From positions 1 to 36,527 of the forward strand of contig CAMLDY010000017.1 in NCBI GenBank assembly GCA_946478895.1: DNA of 36,527 bases. The letters are read 5' to 3'. The notes under the pieces are model-generated. The model ran no database searches, was not told the DNA's origin, and saw only the letters and a program-made list of their open reading frames with translations. The position numbers and the translations under genes are program-made. Source of the DNA: an uncultured Gemmatimonadota bacterium. GTDB taxonomy: Bacteria > Gemmatimonadota > Gemmatimonadetes > Gemmatimonadales > Gemmatimonadaceae. How positions within the stretch are numbered: the stretch's first letter is position 1; every line of letters begins with the position of its first letter. Positions 10,001 to 17,599 of the stretch are shown piece by piece.

Positions 10001-10398
10001 CGACTCCCATCGAGCACCACCACCGACTCGCCCTCACGGTGTGGGGAACGCGTATCGAGGAACTCGAACGCGGCTTCGGGAATGTCGGGCGCTTCGAGGG
10101 CGGTGGTGGCGCGCTCGTCGAGGCGCTCGCGAGTCGTCGCCAGCTCTCGCTGCAGCGCCCGAATCGCCCCGTCGGAGGCGTTCGTGAGATCAGCGGCGGT
10201 CTGCGATGGCGCGGGTCCCGTGCGGGGCAGCGCCGGTGTTCTCACCCACATCGCGATCAGGAAAAGCGGAACCGCCGACGCGGCGAGGATTGCGCGCCGC
10301 GAGCGAGGTCGGCTTCTTACAGTAGGATTCCCAGCTGACGCGATGACTCTTCCCTCCCCCTTACCGGCTTCCGGTCCGCTGCGCGTGAAGGAGCTCAA
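7051..10398 (-). CDS. NtrY-like multi-pass sensor histidine kinase (start uncertain)
   Basis: About 1115 residues. Ten predicted transmembrane segments can be read: one at about residues 35-51, six in a block after a ~240-residue extracytoplasmic sensor region, then a second ~220-residue extracytoplasmic region, two more helices, a third external loop, and a last helix (LSMLVLFATAAGALAALWLS) before the kinase. The HisKA H-box AHEIKNPLTPIRL (His near 907) is NtrY-like. The HATPase domain has N-box NIFENARLAG, G1 DDGGGIPP, F-box FEPHFST and G2 GSGLGLA. Helix 1 must be included for the catalytic domain to lie inside the cell, which forces a start upstream of 10300. In-frame candidates are TTG 10398 (chosen), ATG 10443 and ATG 10458. 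All overlap the divergent creatininase-family gene. The stop overlaps the Ser/Thr kinase start. Confidence 0.88.
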   Translation of the reverse strand: MSSFTRSGPEAGKGEGRVIASAGNPTVRSRPRSRRAILAASAVPLFLIAMWVRTPALPRTGPAPSQTAADLTNASDGAIRALQRELATTRERLDERATTALEAPDIPEAAFEFLDTRSPHREGESVVVLDGSRPVAWSGEMRVAPHSAVAPMSVSFTPFYVSLQVTRSRGARRAIASAVLDAAPPADRLTESVNSRLSKTQAVTSYEFAPGDSAGGGEVVLALNGKPILRATPQLATAGEVRFRQASTLRARGTVALVILVLAFLGYAWRDRHALTERLLALGFALSLAALVPWNSFSNTSRAFDPAYYFSRLAGPLTANAGALCISACLVLMAVFAVIRARPDARWPRAASAISAVLILGIGLPFASNIVRGIGQPPWGSTPGLWLLWEVPLFIFLFAVLLSAYWTIRMALGWPGSVSFRAALILACGAGIVALAGLWATTSRQRMQLAEEDVAALGHVDDYAVQLTRRLVSTLASSSRAGSRAELLKLYASSDLAAAEYPAVLASWDQVGNRISEFAVVPTEPDSTAIASAIRETLTTNQPVTRSVLGPTGVQVLAAVAHPDGGATSVLVLPRTRLLGANPYAALIGMASPSGGDPPYAVALADASAGVVADTSSVRWHRVGDEVHGDRLISTSTGTMRAHVEIDFRSLWARGERGVLVLLFDLIVAGLLWLAGALVEKGFLRWLRVRAARWIYTYHARLTLALFAFFVIPAIVFAAWSYQRLRGDDLQTREVLVGETLHAVVTGNELDQLPAAARRFDTPLFLYESGFLETSSDTLLDALAPMGRSLPPAVNLRIERAGELSAAWEVTLGSARMLFGYAAAAAPGAQRHVVAAPARSDDLVLDRRRRDLSMLVLFATAAGALAALWLSGIAARRLARDLELSRIEVARAERVLAWGEMARQVAHEIKNPLTPIRLGVQHLRRARTDPRVDYDTVLNDNVRRILAEIDRLDEIARSFSRYGSAPADLPPAEPVDVAAITRDVAGLEQMGDRKVKWRLRGADRPVWAMARKDEMRDVLLNIFENARLAGARHVDITVQEEDVRVRIETVDDGGGIPPAVMPRIFEPHFSTRTTGSGLGLAVTRRLIEAWGGEIAITSDEGRGTRVLILLARSAP

Positions 10399-11089
10399 TC
10401 CTGCGCAGGTCAGTGCCGCGCTCGGCAACGATCCGCGACTCATTATCCCGATCGGCACCTGCGAGCAACACGGCCCTCATCTTCCGCTCGGCTGCGACAC
10501 CATCATCGTCGAGCGGATGGCCGACGACTTGTCCGCAGAATATGGCGTCTTGCGCGCCCCAACGGTGGAGTACGGAGTCAACGTCGACACCGAGCGCGGC
10601 TTCACGGGGAACGCTTCACTGCGCAAAAAAACCCTGCATCGGATGCTCAACGACCTGATCGACTCATGGGAAGCAACGGGCGTCCGTGAATTCATCCTGT
10701 TGACGGCCCACGGCCACGATCCGCATCAGGAGGCTCTCGCGACGGTGACGACGACCGCGGCGCGGGTGCGCGTCGTGGACATGTTCGGGATGAACCTCTC
10801 GGACCTGTTGCAGGGGCAGCGTGAAGCAATGCACGGCGATGAAGTCGACACTTCGATAATGCTCTACCTCCATCCGGAGATGGTCAGCCTCGATCAGGCG
10901 CAGGACTACATGATGTCGCGCGAGCAGCTGCGCAGATACCGCCGCGGTTGGCTGACCGTGCCGAGCGGCAGCGCGGGCTCGATCGGACGGCCGTCGCTTG
11001 CCTCCGCGGAGAAAGGCCGGCTGATCTACGACCGGATCTACGCCAAGATCAGCGATCGCATCTTCCTCGCGCCGTCGCCAACGGAGTAG
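10343..11089 (+). CDS. Creatininase-family metal-dependent amidohydrolase
   Basis: 248 residues. The family core is clear: LIIPIGTCEQHGPHLPLGCD (33-52), with E41, H43 and D52 as expected metal ligands, then FILLTAHGHDPHQEA (118-131) and HGDEVDTSIMLYLHPE (164-179), equivalent to the HAGExETSxML motif. The family includes creatininase, mycofactocin MftE and FAPy deformylase, which cleave cyclic or linear amides using a divalent metal. The usual NGHGGN loop is replaced here by AHGHDPHQ, so substrate cannot be named. The ATG at 10343 is the likely start; GTG 10385 is a shorter alternative that leaves 14 residues fewer. Either start overlaps the most likely 5' end of the divergent histidine kinase. 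No cofactor-biosynthesis genes are adjacent. Confidence 0.87.
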   Translation: MTLPSPLPASGPLRVKELNPAQVSAALGNDPRLIIPIGTCEQHGPHLPLGCDTIIVERMADDLSAEYGVLRAPTVEYGVNVDTERGFTGNASLRKKTLHRMLNDLIDSWEATGVREFILLTAHGHDPHQEALATVTTTAARVRVVDMFGMNLSDLLQGQREAMHGDEVDTSIMLYLHPEMVSLDQAQDYMMSREQLRRYRRGWLTVPSGSAGSIGRPSLASAEKGRLIYDRIYAKISDRIFLAPSPTE

Positions 11090-11128
11090 GCGGCTGGAGC
11101 CGCGGCCGGTCGTGTGAGATTGCGTCGG

Positions 11129-11149
11129 TTCTTAATTCAATCTTAAGAA
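11129..11149. promoter_or_regulatory. Perfect inverted repeat, candidate operator upstream of the export operon
   Basis: TTCTTAA and TTAAGAA (7 bp, perfect) are separated by 7 nt, a symmetric 21-bp site of the size bound by dimeric repressors. It lies 76 nt before the tolC-like start in AT-rich sequence that stands out from the GC-rich surroundings. A TTATAT sequence at 11180-11185 could be a -10 element, but no good -35 was seen at the right distance. No regulator gene is adjacent, so the binding protein is unknown. Confidence 0.4.
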
Positions 11150-11224
11150 AATCCGGCGTGTTTGGCGCCTGAAACTCTGTTATATAGTTGCGCGTAGTTG
11201 TCCAAAAGCCATCCTCTCCATCAA

Positions 11225-12709
11225 ATGATAAGAACACTGCTTTTCATAGGTCTGATCGCAGTCAGCGTAAGGGCATCTGCCCAGGTCGCTCCTGCCGATT
11301 CGACCGCCCCGACGACCCTGTCGCTCGATCAGGCGATCGCGCTGGCAAGGCGCAACAATCCTGCATTCCAGCAGACCCTCAACAATCGCATCGGTGCTCG
11401 TGCAGCGGTGCGAAGCGCCTACGGTGCACTGCTCCCGAGCGCGGACGCCTCGCTCAGCGTCTCACGCCAGCAGGGTGGCCAGCAGATTTTCAGCGGCACC
11501 ACTCTGGGAGCTTCCTCGGACGTCAATCAGTCGAATTACGAGATCGGTCTCAGCTACCGCCTCAACTCGGCGACTCTGATCACGCCAAGCCTGCAGCGCG
11601 CAAATCGCGACGCCGTCGAAGCCGACATCACCGGAGCGGCGGAAACGCTGCGCGCCAATGTGGCGCAGCAGTATCTGTCCACGCTTCAGGCAGAGGCAAA
11701 CGCCGACCTCCAGGATTCGCTGGTGGTCGCGTCGCAGGCCGAGCTCATCCTTGCACAGGCCCGTGAAATCGTGGGCTCGGGGACCCAGCTCGACGTCCAG
11801 CGCGCCGAAGTCGCGCTCGGCCTCCAGAAAGTCCAGGCGTTGAAGGCCCGGAATCAGGTAGAAATCGAGAAGCTGCGACTCTTCCAGATCATTGGAACGC
11901 CCCAGCCAGCGACAGTTCAACTGACAACGGAGTTCAAGGTCACGCCGATGAATCTGAGTCTTCAGGATTTGATCGCATCGGCTCGCCGCGACAATCCGGG
12001 GGTCCTGGCGCTGCGTTCCAGAGAGCACGTGGCCGATCTGAATGTGCGCCGGGAAAAGGGCGAGTACTCGCCGACGCTGTCGCTCTCAACAGGTATTGGC
12101 GGCTACACGTACGGCTACACGAACCCGAACTTTCCGGTCCAACAGGCGCAGGCGCAACTCGAGGCATCGCGGTCCAGCTGCGTCCGCACTGAAGAAGTGC
12201 GGGCAGCGCTCAACCTCTCCAATCAATTGGCAGAGTGCCAGGCGATGACTTTTACTGACGCCCAGGCGGCCGCCATTCGGCAGAGCAACTCCAGGTTCCC
12301 CTTCGACTTCACGAAATCGCCGCGGTCGATAACAGCGATGTTGTCGCTGCCGCTGTTCGACGGATTTGCGCGTGAGCAGCGGTTGCAGGAAGCGATGGCA
12401 AACCGCTCCGACGCCCGCTACAGTGTGCGCTCGATGGAGCTGGCGCTCACCGCCGACGTCACCGCCGCTTATCTGACGCTCGTGACCGCCGGGAAGACCG
12501 TGACGCTTCAGGAGCAGAACGCCGAAGCAGCCAAGAACGAGCTCAAGCTCGTGCAGGACCGTTATCGGATCGGAGCGACGACCTTCGTCGATCTGACCGA
12601 GGCGCGCGCGACGTATGAGCGCGCCGAGAGTGACCGCATCAACGCGATTTACGACTACCATAAAGCCTTCGCCGCTCTGGAGAGCGCCGTCGGTCATCCC
12701 CTTCGCTAA
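11225..12709 (+). CDS. TolC-family outer-membrane efflux protein
   Basis: 494 residues. ATG 11225 is chosen because it begins a signal peptide (MIRTLLFIGLIAVSVRASAQ); an upstream TTG at 11198 would add nine residues before it. The protein has two OEP repeats rich in coiled-coil helix: about 35-215 (LSLDQAIALARRNNPAFQQ) and about 240-490 (SLQDLIASARRDNPGVLALR; later ATFVDLTEARATYERAES). Members form trimeric outer-membrane ducts for tripartite pumps. A segment with two cysteines (C319 and C338, near AEASRSSCV and NQLAEC regions) interrupts the second repeat where an extracellular loop is expected. It is the first gene of the export locus; the fusion protein follows after 13 nt. Confidence 0.94.
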   Translation: MIRTLLFIGLIAVSVRASAQVAPADSTAPTTLSLDQAIALARRNNPAFQQTLNNRIGARAAVRSAYGALLPSADASLSVSRQQGGQQIFSGTTLGASSDVNQSNYEIGLSYRLNSATLITPSLQRANRDAVEADITGAAETLRANVAQQYLSTLQAEANADLQDSLVVASQAELILAQAREIVGSGTQLDVQRAEVALGLQKVQALKARNQVEIEKLRLFQIIGTPQPATVQLTTEFKVTPMNLSLQDLIASARRDNPGVLALRSREHVADLNVRREKGEYSPTLSLSTGIGGYTYGYTNPNFPVQQAQAQLEASRSSCVRTEEVRAALNLSNQLAECQAMTFTDAQAAAIRQSNSRFPFDFTKSPRSITAMLSLPLFDGFAREQRLQEAMANRSDARYSVRSMELALTADVTAAYLTLVTAGKTVTLQEQNAEAAKNELKLVQDRYRIGATTFVDLTEARATYERAESDRINAIYDYHKAFAALESAVGHPLR

Positions 12710-12722
12710 TCGGATCGAGACA

Positions 12723-14012
12723 ATGAAGAAACGCACCAAGTGGACAGTTGTCGGCGCCATCACCCTCGCGGTGTTGATGATTGGCGTCACCAGCGCCATG
12801 AAAGGCCGCAACAAGGCAACCGAAGTGCGAATGGAGAAGGTTCAGCGCCGCGATCTCGTCGCGTCGGTGACCGCCAGCGGACAGGTCCAGCCACATACAA
12901 AGGTCGACATCAGCGCCGACATTAGCGGGCGCATCGTGCGACTCGCCGTCAAGGAAGGCCAAATGGTGACGGCCGGCCAGTTCCTGCTCGAGATCGATCC
13001 GTCGCAGTACCGTGCATCGGTGGAGCGCGCCACGGCGGCGGTTGCGTCGGCGCGCGCCCAGGCAGCACAGGCCAAGCCAGCGCTCACCCAGGCGCAGAGA
13101 AACTTCGACCGTCTGATGGCGCTCAAGAAAGCCAACCCGACTCTCGTTTCGGACGAGCAGATCGAGCAGCTGCGCACCGAAGTAGAGGTAAATCAGGCGA
13201 GCCTCGAGGCCGCCAATCACTCCGTCGATCAGGCGGCCGCGTCGCTGCGTGACGCGCAGTCACTGCTCGGCAAGACCACCATCGTCGCGCCAATGAGCGG
13301 ACAGGTGACGAGACTGAGCGTCGAGCAGGGCGAGACGGCGATTCAGGGTACGTTCAACAAAGACGCCGCCACGATGCTGACCATCAGCGACATGAGCGTG
13401 CTCGAAACGAAGGTCAAGGTCGATGAGACCGACGTGTCACGCATCAAGATCGGCGATTCGGCGGTCGTCCAGCTCGACGCGTTCCCGGACACGACCTTCG
13501 TCGGCCGCGTCTCGGAGATCTCGAACAGCTCGGTGAAGGCGGCGGGCACCGGTGGAACCGGCGGCGCTGCCGATCAGGCGATCGATTACGAGGTGACCAT
13601 TCAGCTGTTGAACGCGCCGCCGGAAACGCGCCCGGACTTCTCGTCTACGGCGAAGATCATCACGTCGACGCGGAACAACGTGCTGTCGATCCCGATCATC
13701 GCACTCACTGTTCGAGAAGACACAGTGAAGCCGGACACGGCTTTGACGCTGGCGCGGCGCGCGCCGACGAAGCAGGTCGGCAAGCGCGACGTCGAAGGCG
13801 TGTTCGTGATCGGCGCCAACAACAAAGTCACCTTCCGCCCCGTAAGAGTTGGTATCGCGGGCGAGAAGTACTTCGAGGTGCTGACTGGTCTCAAGGAAGG
13901 CGAGGAAATCGTCGGCGGGACCTACCAGGCCATCCGCGAGCTCAAGGATGGCGCAACCGTGCGCGCACAGAAAGAAGCGGCTGCCAAACCCGGCCAACCG
14001 GCAAAATCCTAA
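12723..14012 (+). CDS. HlyD/MacA-family periplasmic membrane fusion protein
   Basis: 429 residues. The ATG at 12723 starts a single N-terminal membrane anchor (about residues 7-24) after the basic KKRTK. The lipoyl/barrel-sandwich halves are seen at about 50-85 ([39 protein letters not shown]) and about 190-210 ([19 protein letters not shown]), flanking a long alpha-helical hairpin (about 90-175). A beta-barrel domain follows ([19 protein letters not shown]) and a membrane-proximal domain ([19 protein letters not shown]). It should link the inner-membrane MacB-like permeases to TolC. It sits 13 nt after tolC, and its stop overlaps the ATPase start by 1 nt (TAATG), indicating one operon. A longer in-frame reading from 12615 overlaps tolC and is not favoured. 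Confidence 0.94.
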   Translation: MKKRTKWTVVGAITLAVLMIGVTSAMKGRNKATEVRMEKVQRRDLVASVTASGQVQPHTKVDISADISGRIVRLAVKEGQMVTAGQFLLEIDPSQYRASVERATAAVASARAQAAQAKPALTQAQRNFDRLMALKKANPTLVSDEQIEQLRTEVEVNQASLEAANHSVDQAAASLRDAQSLLGKTTIVAPMSGQVTRLSVEQGETAIQGTFNKDAATMLTISDMSVLETKVKVDETDVSRIKIGDSAVVQLDAFPDTTFVGRVSEISNSSVKAAGTGGTGGAADQAIDYEVTIQLLNAPPETRPDFSSTAKIITSTRNNVLSIPIIALTVREDTVKPDTALTLARRAPTKQVGKRDVEGVFVIGANNKVTFRPVRVGIAGEKYFEVLTGLKEGEEIVGGTYQAIRELKDGATVRAQKEAAAKPGQPAKS

Positions 14013-14827
14013 TGCAAATTGATGAAATCCCGCTCAGCACTACCGCTGAGCGGCAGGCGGTCACCACCGAATCGGGTGTCGCGCCCGACAAGGACTGGGT
14101 AATCGTCACCCGCGACCTCAAGCGCGACTACGACATGGGCGGCGAGGTCGTGCACGCGCTGCGTGGAGTCGACATCGCGATCCGCCGCAACGAGTACGTG
14201 GCGATCATGGGCCCGTCCGGATCCGGCAAATCGACGCTGATGAATCTGATCGGCTGCCTCGATACGCCGAACGGCGGCGAATACTGGCTGAACGGAATGC
14301 TGGTCTCCGACAAGGACGAAGACGAGCTCGCGAGGGTCAGAAACCGCGAGATCGGCTTCGTGTTCCAGACCTTCAACCTCCTGCCGCGCGCAACCGCGCT
14401 CCACAACGTCGAGCTGCCGCTGGTGTATGCGGGTGTCAATGCCGACGAGCGCCGGGCCCGCGCTACCGAAGCGCTGGAGCGCGTGCAGCTGGGCGATCGA
14501 ATCCACCACCGGCCCAACGAGCTGTCGGGCGGACAACGCCAGCGCGTCGCCATCGCGCGCGCGCTCGTGAATCGGCCGGCGATTCTTCTCGCCGACGAGC
14601 CGACGGGAAATCTCGACTCGACGACGTCAGAAGAGATCATGCGCGTCTTTCAGGGACTCGCGTCGCAGGGTCAGACCGTGATCATGGTCACCCACGAGCC
14701 GGACATCGCGGCGCACGCGCGGCGAGTGATCGTCCTGCGCGACGGCCGCGTCGCGAGCGACGAGAAGGTGGAGACCTTCATCAAGACGGCAGGCATCGCC
14801 GCGCCCGCTCTGACTCGCAAGGACTGA
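14012..14827 (+). CDS. ABC transporter ATP-binding protein, MacB/LolD type
   Basis: 271 residues. Walker [10 protein letters not shown] (67-75), Q-loop Q119 in [12 protein letters not shown], signature [15 protein letters not shown] (171-185), Walker [13 protein letters not shown] (191-202) and switch histidine H228 are all present. The sequence matches the LolD/MacB-type mechanotransmission group, whose partners are FtsX-fold permeases. A ~30-residue N-terminal extension precedes the core. It is the only ATPase in the locus and so probably energises all four permeases that follow. Start ATG overlaps the MFP stop (TAATG). A perfect 9-bp hairpin (14030-14038 with 14045-14053) lies just inside the coding start. 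Confidence 0.95.
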   Translation: MQIDEIPLSTTAERQAVTTESGVAPDKDWVIVTRDLKRDYDMGGEVVHALRGVDIAIRRNEYVAIMGPSGSGKSTLMNLIGCLDTPNGGEYWLNGMLVSDKDEDELARVRNREIGFVFQTFNLLPRATALHNVELPLVYAGVNADERRARATEALERVQLGDRIHHRPNELSGGQRQRVAIARALVNRPAILLADEPTGNLDSTTSEEIMRVFQGLASQGQTVIMVTHEPDIAAHARRVIVLRDGRVASDEKVETFIKTAGIAAPALTRKD

Positions 14828-14828
14828 C

Positions 14829-16070
14829 GTGCCGTTCGTAGAAGCGATCTGGCTCGCTCTGGCGCAGATCAGGGTGCAGAAACTGAAAAGCTTCTTCACC
14901 CTGCTGGGCGTTTGCATCGGCGTGATGTTTCTGATCGCCGTGATCTCGATCGTGCAGGGGATGAGCAGCTACATGGAGAACGATTTCGCCGCGAAGCTGC
15001 TCGGCGTGAACACCTTCACCCTGCGGCGCTTCCCCTGGTTCGGCGACGGCGCCAGCTCTGAGGAGGAGTGGCGCGCGTGGCTCAGACGCCCGCGGATCTA
15101 TCACTCCGATCTGCCGCTGGTTGCGAGCGTGCTGCCGGAGGGCTCGCGATACGCGGTCGAAAGCCAGGAGAACCTCCAGGCCGAGAGCCAGTACGCGCGG
15201 CCGAAGCAGGTCGAGGCCCACGCCGTTGATGGGGACTACTTCACGATCAAGAAGTACGATGTCCACACCGGCCGCCTCTTCACCCAGCAGGAAGCGGCGC
15301 TGGGCGCGCCCGTCGTGGTCATTGGCAACGACGTCGCGACGTATTTCTTCAACGATCTCGACCCTCTGGGCAGGCAGCTCCGCATCAAAGGCATGCCCTA
15401 CACCGTGATCGGAGTGCTGGAGAAACAGGGCTCTGTCTTTGGCCTATCTCTGGATCGAATCGCCATCGCGCCGTACAACTCGCCGCTTCACCACTTCACC
15501 AATCCGCGCGGCGACGTCGACGGGATCATGGTGCAGACGCCTTCAGAGCTGACGATGACCGATGCGATGGAGGCGGTGCGCGAAGTCATGCGCGGACGCC
15601 GCAAGCTGAGGCCGGCGGAGCCCGACAACTTCTTCATGGAGACCTCCGCCAGCGCGCTGGCGTTCATGGACAAGCTCAAGAAAGTGATGACGATGGCGGG
15701 TACCGCGTTCCCGGCGATCGGGCTCATCGTCGGCGGAATGGTGATCATGAACATCATGCTGGTCGCGGTCGCGGAACGGACACGCGAGATCGGCATCCGG
15801 AAATCACTGGGCGCGCGACGCCGCGACATCATGCGACAGTTCCTCGTCGAAGCGGCGACGCTCAGCACGCTCGGCGCGGTGATCGGCATTCTGCTCGGCA
15901 TCGCGATCGCCAAGGTCATCGAATGGAAGACGCCGCTGCCCGCGGCGATCGCGCCGTGGTCCATCGTTCTCGCGACGCTGCTCGGGACCGTAGTCGGAAT
16001 CATCTCGGGCGTGTATCCGGCGCGCCGAGCCGCACGGCTCGACCCCATCGAGGCGCTCCGCAAGGAATAA
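14829..16070 (+). CDS. MacB/FtsX-like ABC permease A (first pair)
   Basis: 413 residues, GTG start one base after the ATPase stop. It has the MacB layout: an N-terminal helix (QKLKSFFTLLGVCIGVMFL...), a large periplasmic core (about 40-275), and three C-terminal helices of the FtsX domain (about 290-400) with TREIGIRKSLGARRRDI and the end motif PARRAARLDPIEALRKE. The helix-1 region and the ANTF-type pattern (GVNTFTLRRFP) closely match permease A' at 17600, marking them as one paralogous lineage. MacB-type permeases do not make a classic channel but drive mechanical work across the periplasm. Likely heterodimerises with the next gene. Substrate (peptide, lipid or antibiotic) cannot be told. 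Confidence 0.93.
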   Translation: MPFVEAIWLALAQIRVQKLKSFFTLLGVCIGVMFLIAVISIVQGMSSYMENDFAAKLLGVNTFTLRRFPWFGDGASSEEEWRAWLRRPRIYHSDLPLVASVLPEGSRYAVESQENLQAESQYARPKQVEAHAVDGDYFTIKKYDVHTGRLFTQQEAALGAPVVVIGNDVATYFFNDLDPLGRQLRIKGMPYTVIGVLEKQGSVFGLSLDRIAIAPYNSPLHHFTNPRGDVDGIMVQTPSELTMTDAMEAVREVMRGRRKLRPAEPDNFFMETSASALAFMDKLKKVMTMAGTAFPAIGLIVGGMVIMNIMLVAVAERTREIGIRKSLGARRRDIMRQFLVEAATLSTLGAVIGILLGIAIAKVIEWKTPLPAAIAPWSIVLATLLGTVVGIISGVYPARRAARLDPIEALRKE

Positions 16071-16071
16071 C

Positions 16072-17343
16072 ATGAGACTCGCGCAACGGATCTTCAACGC
16101 GTTCGAGGGAGTCGGCATGGCCGTCGACTCCATCCGCTCCAACAAGGTGCGCGCGGCGCTCACCATCCTCGGCGTCGCCATCGGAGTCTTCGTCGTGGTC
16201 GCGATGTCGTCGGTGGTGCGTGGCATCAACGAGAGCTTCGCGCGCGATCTGGAGGCGGCGGGTCCGACCTCATTCTACATCTACAGACGACCGATCAGTG
16301 GGTTCACGGCGTGCGATGGAAGCGACGAGACCTGTCCGTGGCGCCGGAATCCGGCGTTGACGATCGATGAGGCGAAGGCGATCGAGCGGCTGCCGACCAT
16401 CAAGGCGGTGACCGCTCACCTCGGCAGCGGCGCAAAGTTCACCTACAAGGACAAGCAGGTGAGCACGGGGATGGAGATCTACACGCCGAACTGGGTCGAT
16501 GTGGACGGCGGTGACATCTATCCGGGTCGCAGCTTTACCTACGCCGAGAACACCACCGCGGCCCGTGTGATCATCGTCAACGAGAAGCTGGCGGAGCGGC
16601 TGTTCGGAACCTCGGATCCTATCGACAAGACCATCAGCGTCGACGGCGTCAACTTCAAGGTGATCGGCGTCTACCACTACACGGCGAGCCCGATGGGAAC
16701 GCCGACATCTGCCGGCGGCGGCGATCAGGCCAAAGCGATCGTGCCGTTCGAAAGCGCGCGCCGAGCCCTCAATCCGTGGATGCGCGGAGTCGATTTCATC
16801 GTCAAGCCCGAGCCGGGCGTGACGACCGAGGAAGCGACCGACGACGTCACCGCGCTCCTGCGCGGGATGCGCGGGCTGCGGGCGACGGCGAAGAACAACT
16901 TCGAGATCGTCACCCAGGACCGGCTGATGGGAATCTACAATCAGCTGTTCGGCACGTTCTTCGTTGTCGGTCTGGCGCTGTCGTCGGTGGGCCTGCTCGT
17001 CGGCGGCGTCGGAGTCGTGGCGATCATGATGATCAGCGTCACCGAGCGCACGCGCGAGATCGGAGTCCGGAAGGCGCTGGGAGCGACCAAAAGCGCGATC
17101 CTGTGGCAGTTCCTGGTGGAGGCAGCGACCCTGACGAGCATAGGCGCGTCGATCGGCCTCGTGCTCGGAATTCTGGTCGCGCTGGGAATCAAGACCGCGT
17201 TCCCAGCCGTCCCCGCATCGACGCCGATTTCCGCCGTGCTCGCCGCGCTCGCAACCAGCGCGTTCACGGGGATTCTGTTCGGGCTGCTGCCCGCCGCACG
17301 TGCCGCAAGGCTGGATCCGGTAGAAGCGCTACGCTACGAGTAG
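16072..17343 (+). CDS. MacB/FtsX-like ABC permease B (first pair)
   Basis: 423 residues, ATG one base after the stop of permease A. N-terminal helix SNKVRAALTILGVAIGVFVVV, periplasmic MacB_PCD core (about 45-290), and C-terminal FtsX helices with TREIGVRKALGATKSAI and PAARAARLDPVEALRYE. The GPTSFYIYRRPISG element after helix 1 matches GPTTFYVVK in permease B' (18838), and both end in LRYE, whereas A and A' end in LRKE/LRAE. A Cys pair (CDGSDETC, about 83-90) in the periplasmic core may form a disulfide. The product likely partners permease A. The gene is followed by a 256-nt gap containing a repeat. Confidence 0.93.
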   Translation: MRLAQRIFNAFEGVGMAVDSIRSNKVRAALTILGVAIGVFVVVAMSSVVRGINESFARDLEAAGPTSFYIYRRPISGFTACDGSDETCPWRRNPALTIDEAKAIERLPTIKAVTAHLGSGAKFTYKDKQVSTGMEIYTPNWVDVDGGDIYPGRSFTYAENTTAARVIIVNEKLAERLFGTSDPIDKTISVDGVNFKVIGVYHYTASPMGTPTSAGGGDQAKAIVPFESARRALNPWMRGVDFIVKPEPGVTTEEATDDVTALLRGMRGLRATAKNNFEIVTQDRLMGIYNQLFGTFFVVGLALSSVGLLVGGVGVVAIMMISVTERTREIGVRKALGATKSAILWQFLVEAATLTSIGASIGLVLGILVALGIKTAFPAVPASTPISAVLAALATSAFTGILFGLLPAARAARLDPVEALRYE

Positions 17344-17599
17344 GACAACACCCGTCTGGGCTATCGCGCTGATCAGAGATCATGCGTTGCGGGTTGCCGG
17401 TAGCACGGTGGCGGGTCGCCGGTAAACTGCGTTACTGACTTGTCGTGCCCCGATTAGGGGACAGGCAACTACGGGCGAAGCCCGCGGCCTCCAGCCGGCC
17501 CGCCCCCCGCCGCCGGCCGGTAGTCTTCTTTTGTGTACTTCCCCCGATCCCACCGCTCGAAATCATGGCGCGCGGACGATGCGCCCCCGAAATTAGGGG
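17344..17599. other. Non-coding gap between the two permease pairs
   Basis: 256 nt without a gene. It has three short GCCGGTA occurrences (near 17396, 17416 and 17515), a small CGGGC-GAA-GCCCG hairpin at 17472-17484, and the repeat copy at 17479-17528. The gap separates an otherwise tightly packed operon into two blocks, so the second permease pair may have its own promoter or be subject to partial termination here. No promoter could be recognised with confidence. Confidence 0.5.
17479..17528 (+). repeat. REP-like interspersed repeat, copy 1 (half element)
   Basis: The first 28 nt (AGCCCGCGGCCTCCAGCCGG followed by CCCGCCCC) are identical to 34167-34194, and the end (GCCGGTAGTCTTC) is shared with 34205-34217. 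CCGGCC (17494-17499) can pair with GGCCGG (17515-17520), and a T-rich tail follows, giving a terminator-like hairpin. The left arm found at 34 kb is absent here. Confidence 0.75.

Noticed and set aside
11160..11186. Sigma-70 promoter TTGGCG / TATATA before tolC
   Set aside because: The spacer is only about 13 nt, too short for a normal promoter; only the -10-like sequence is mentioned.
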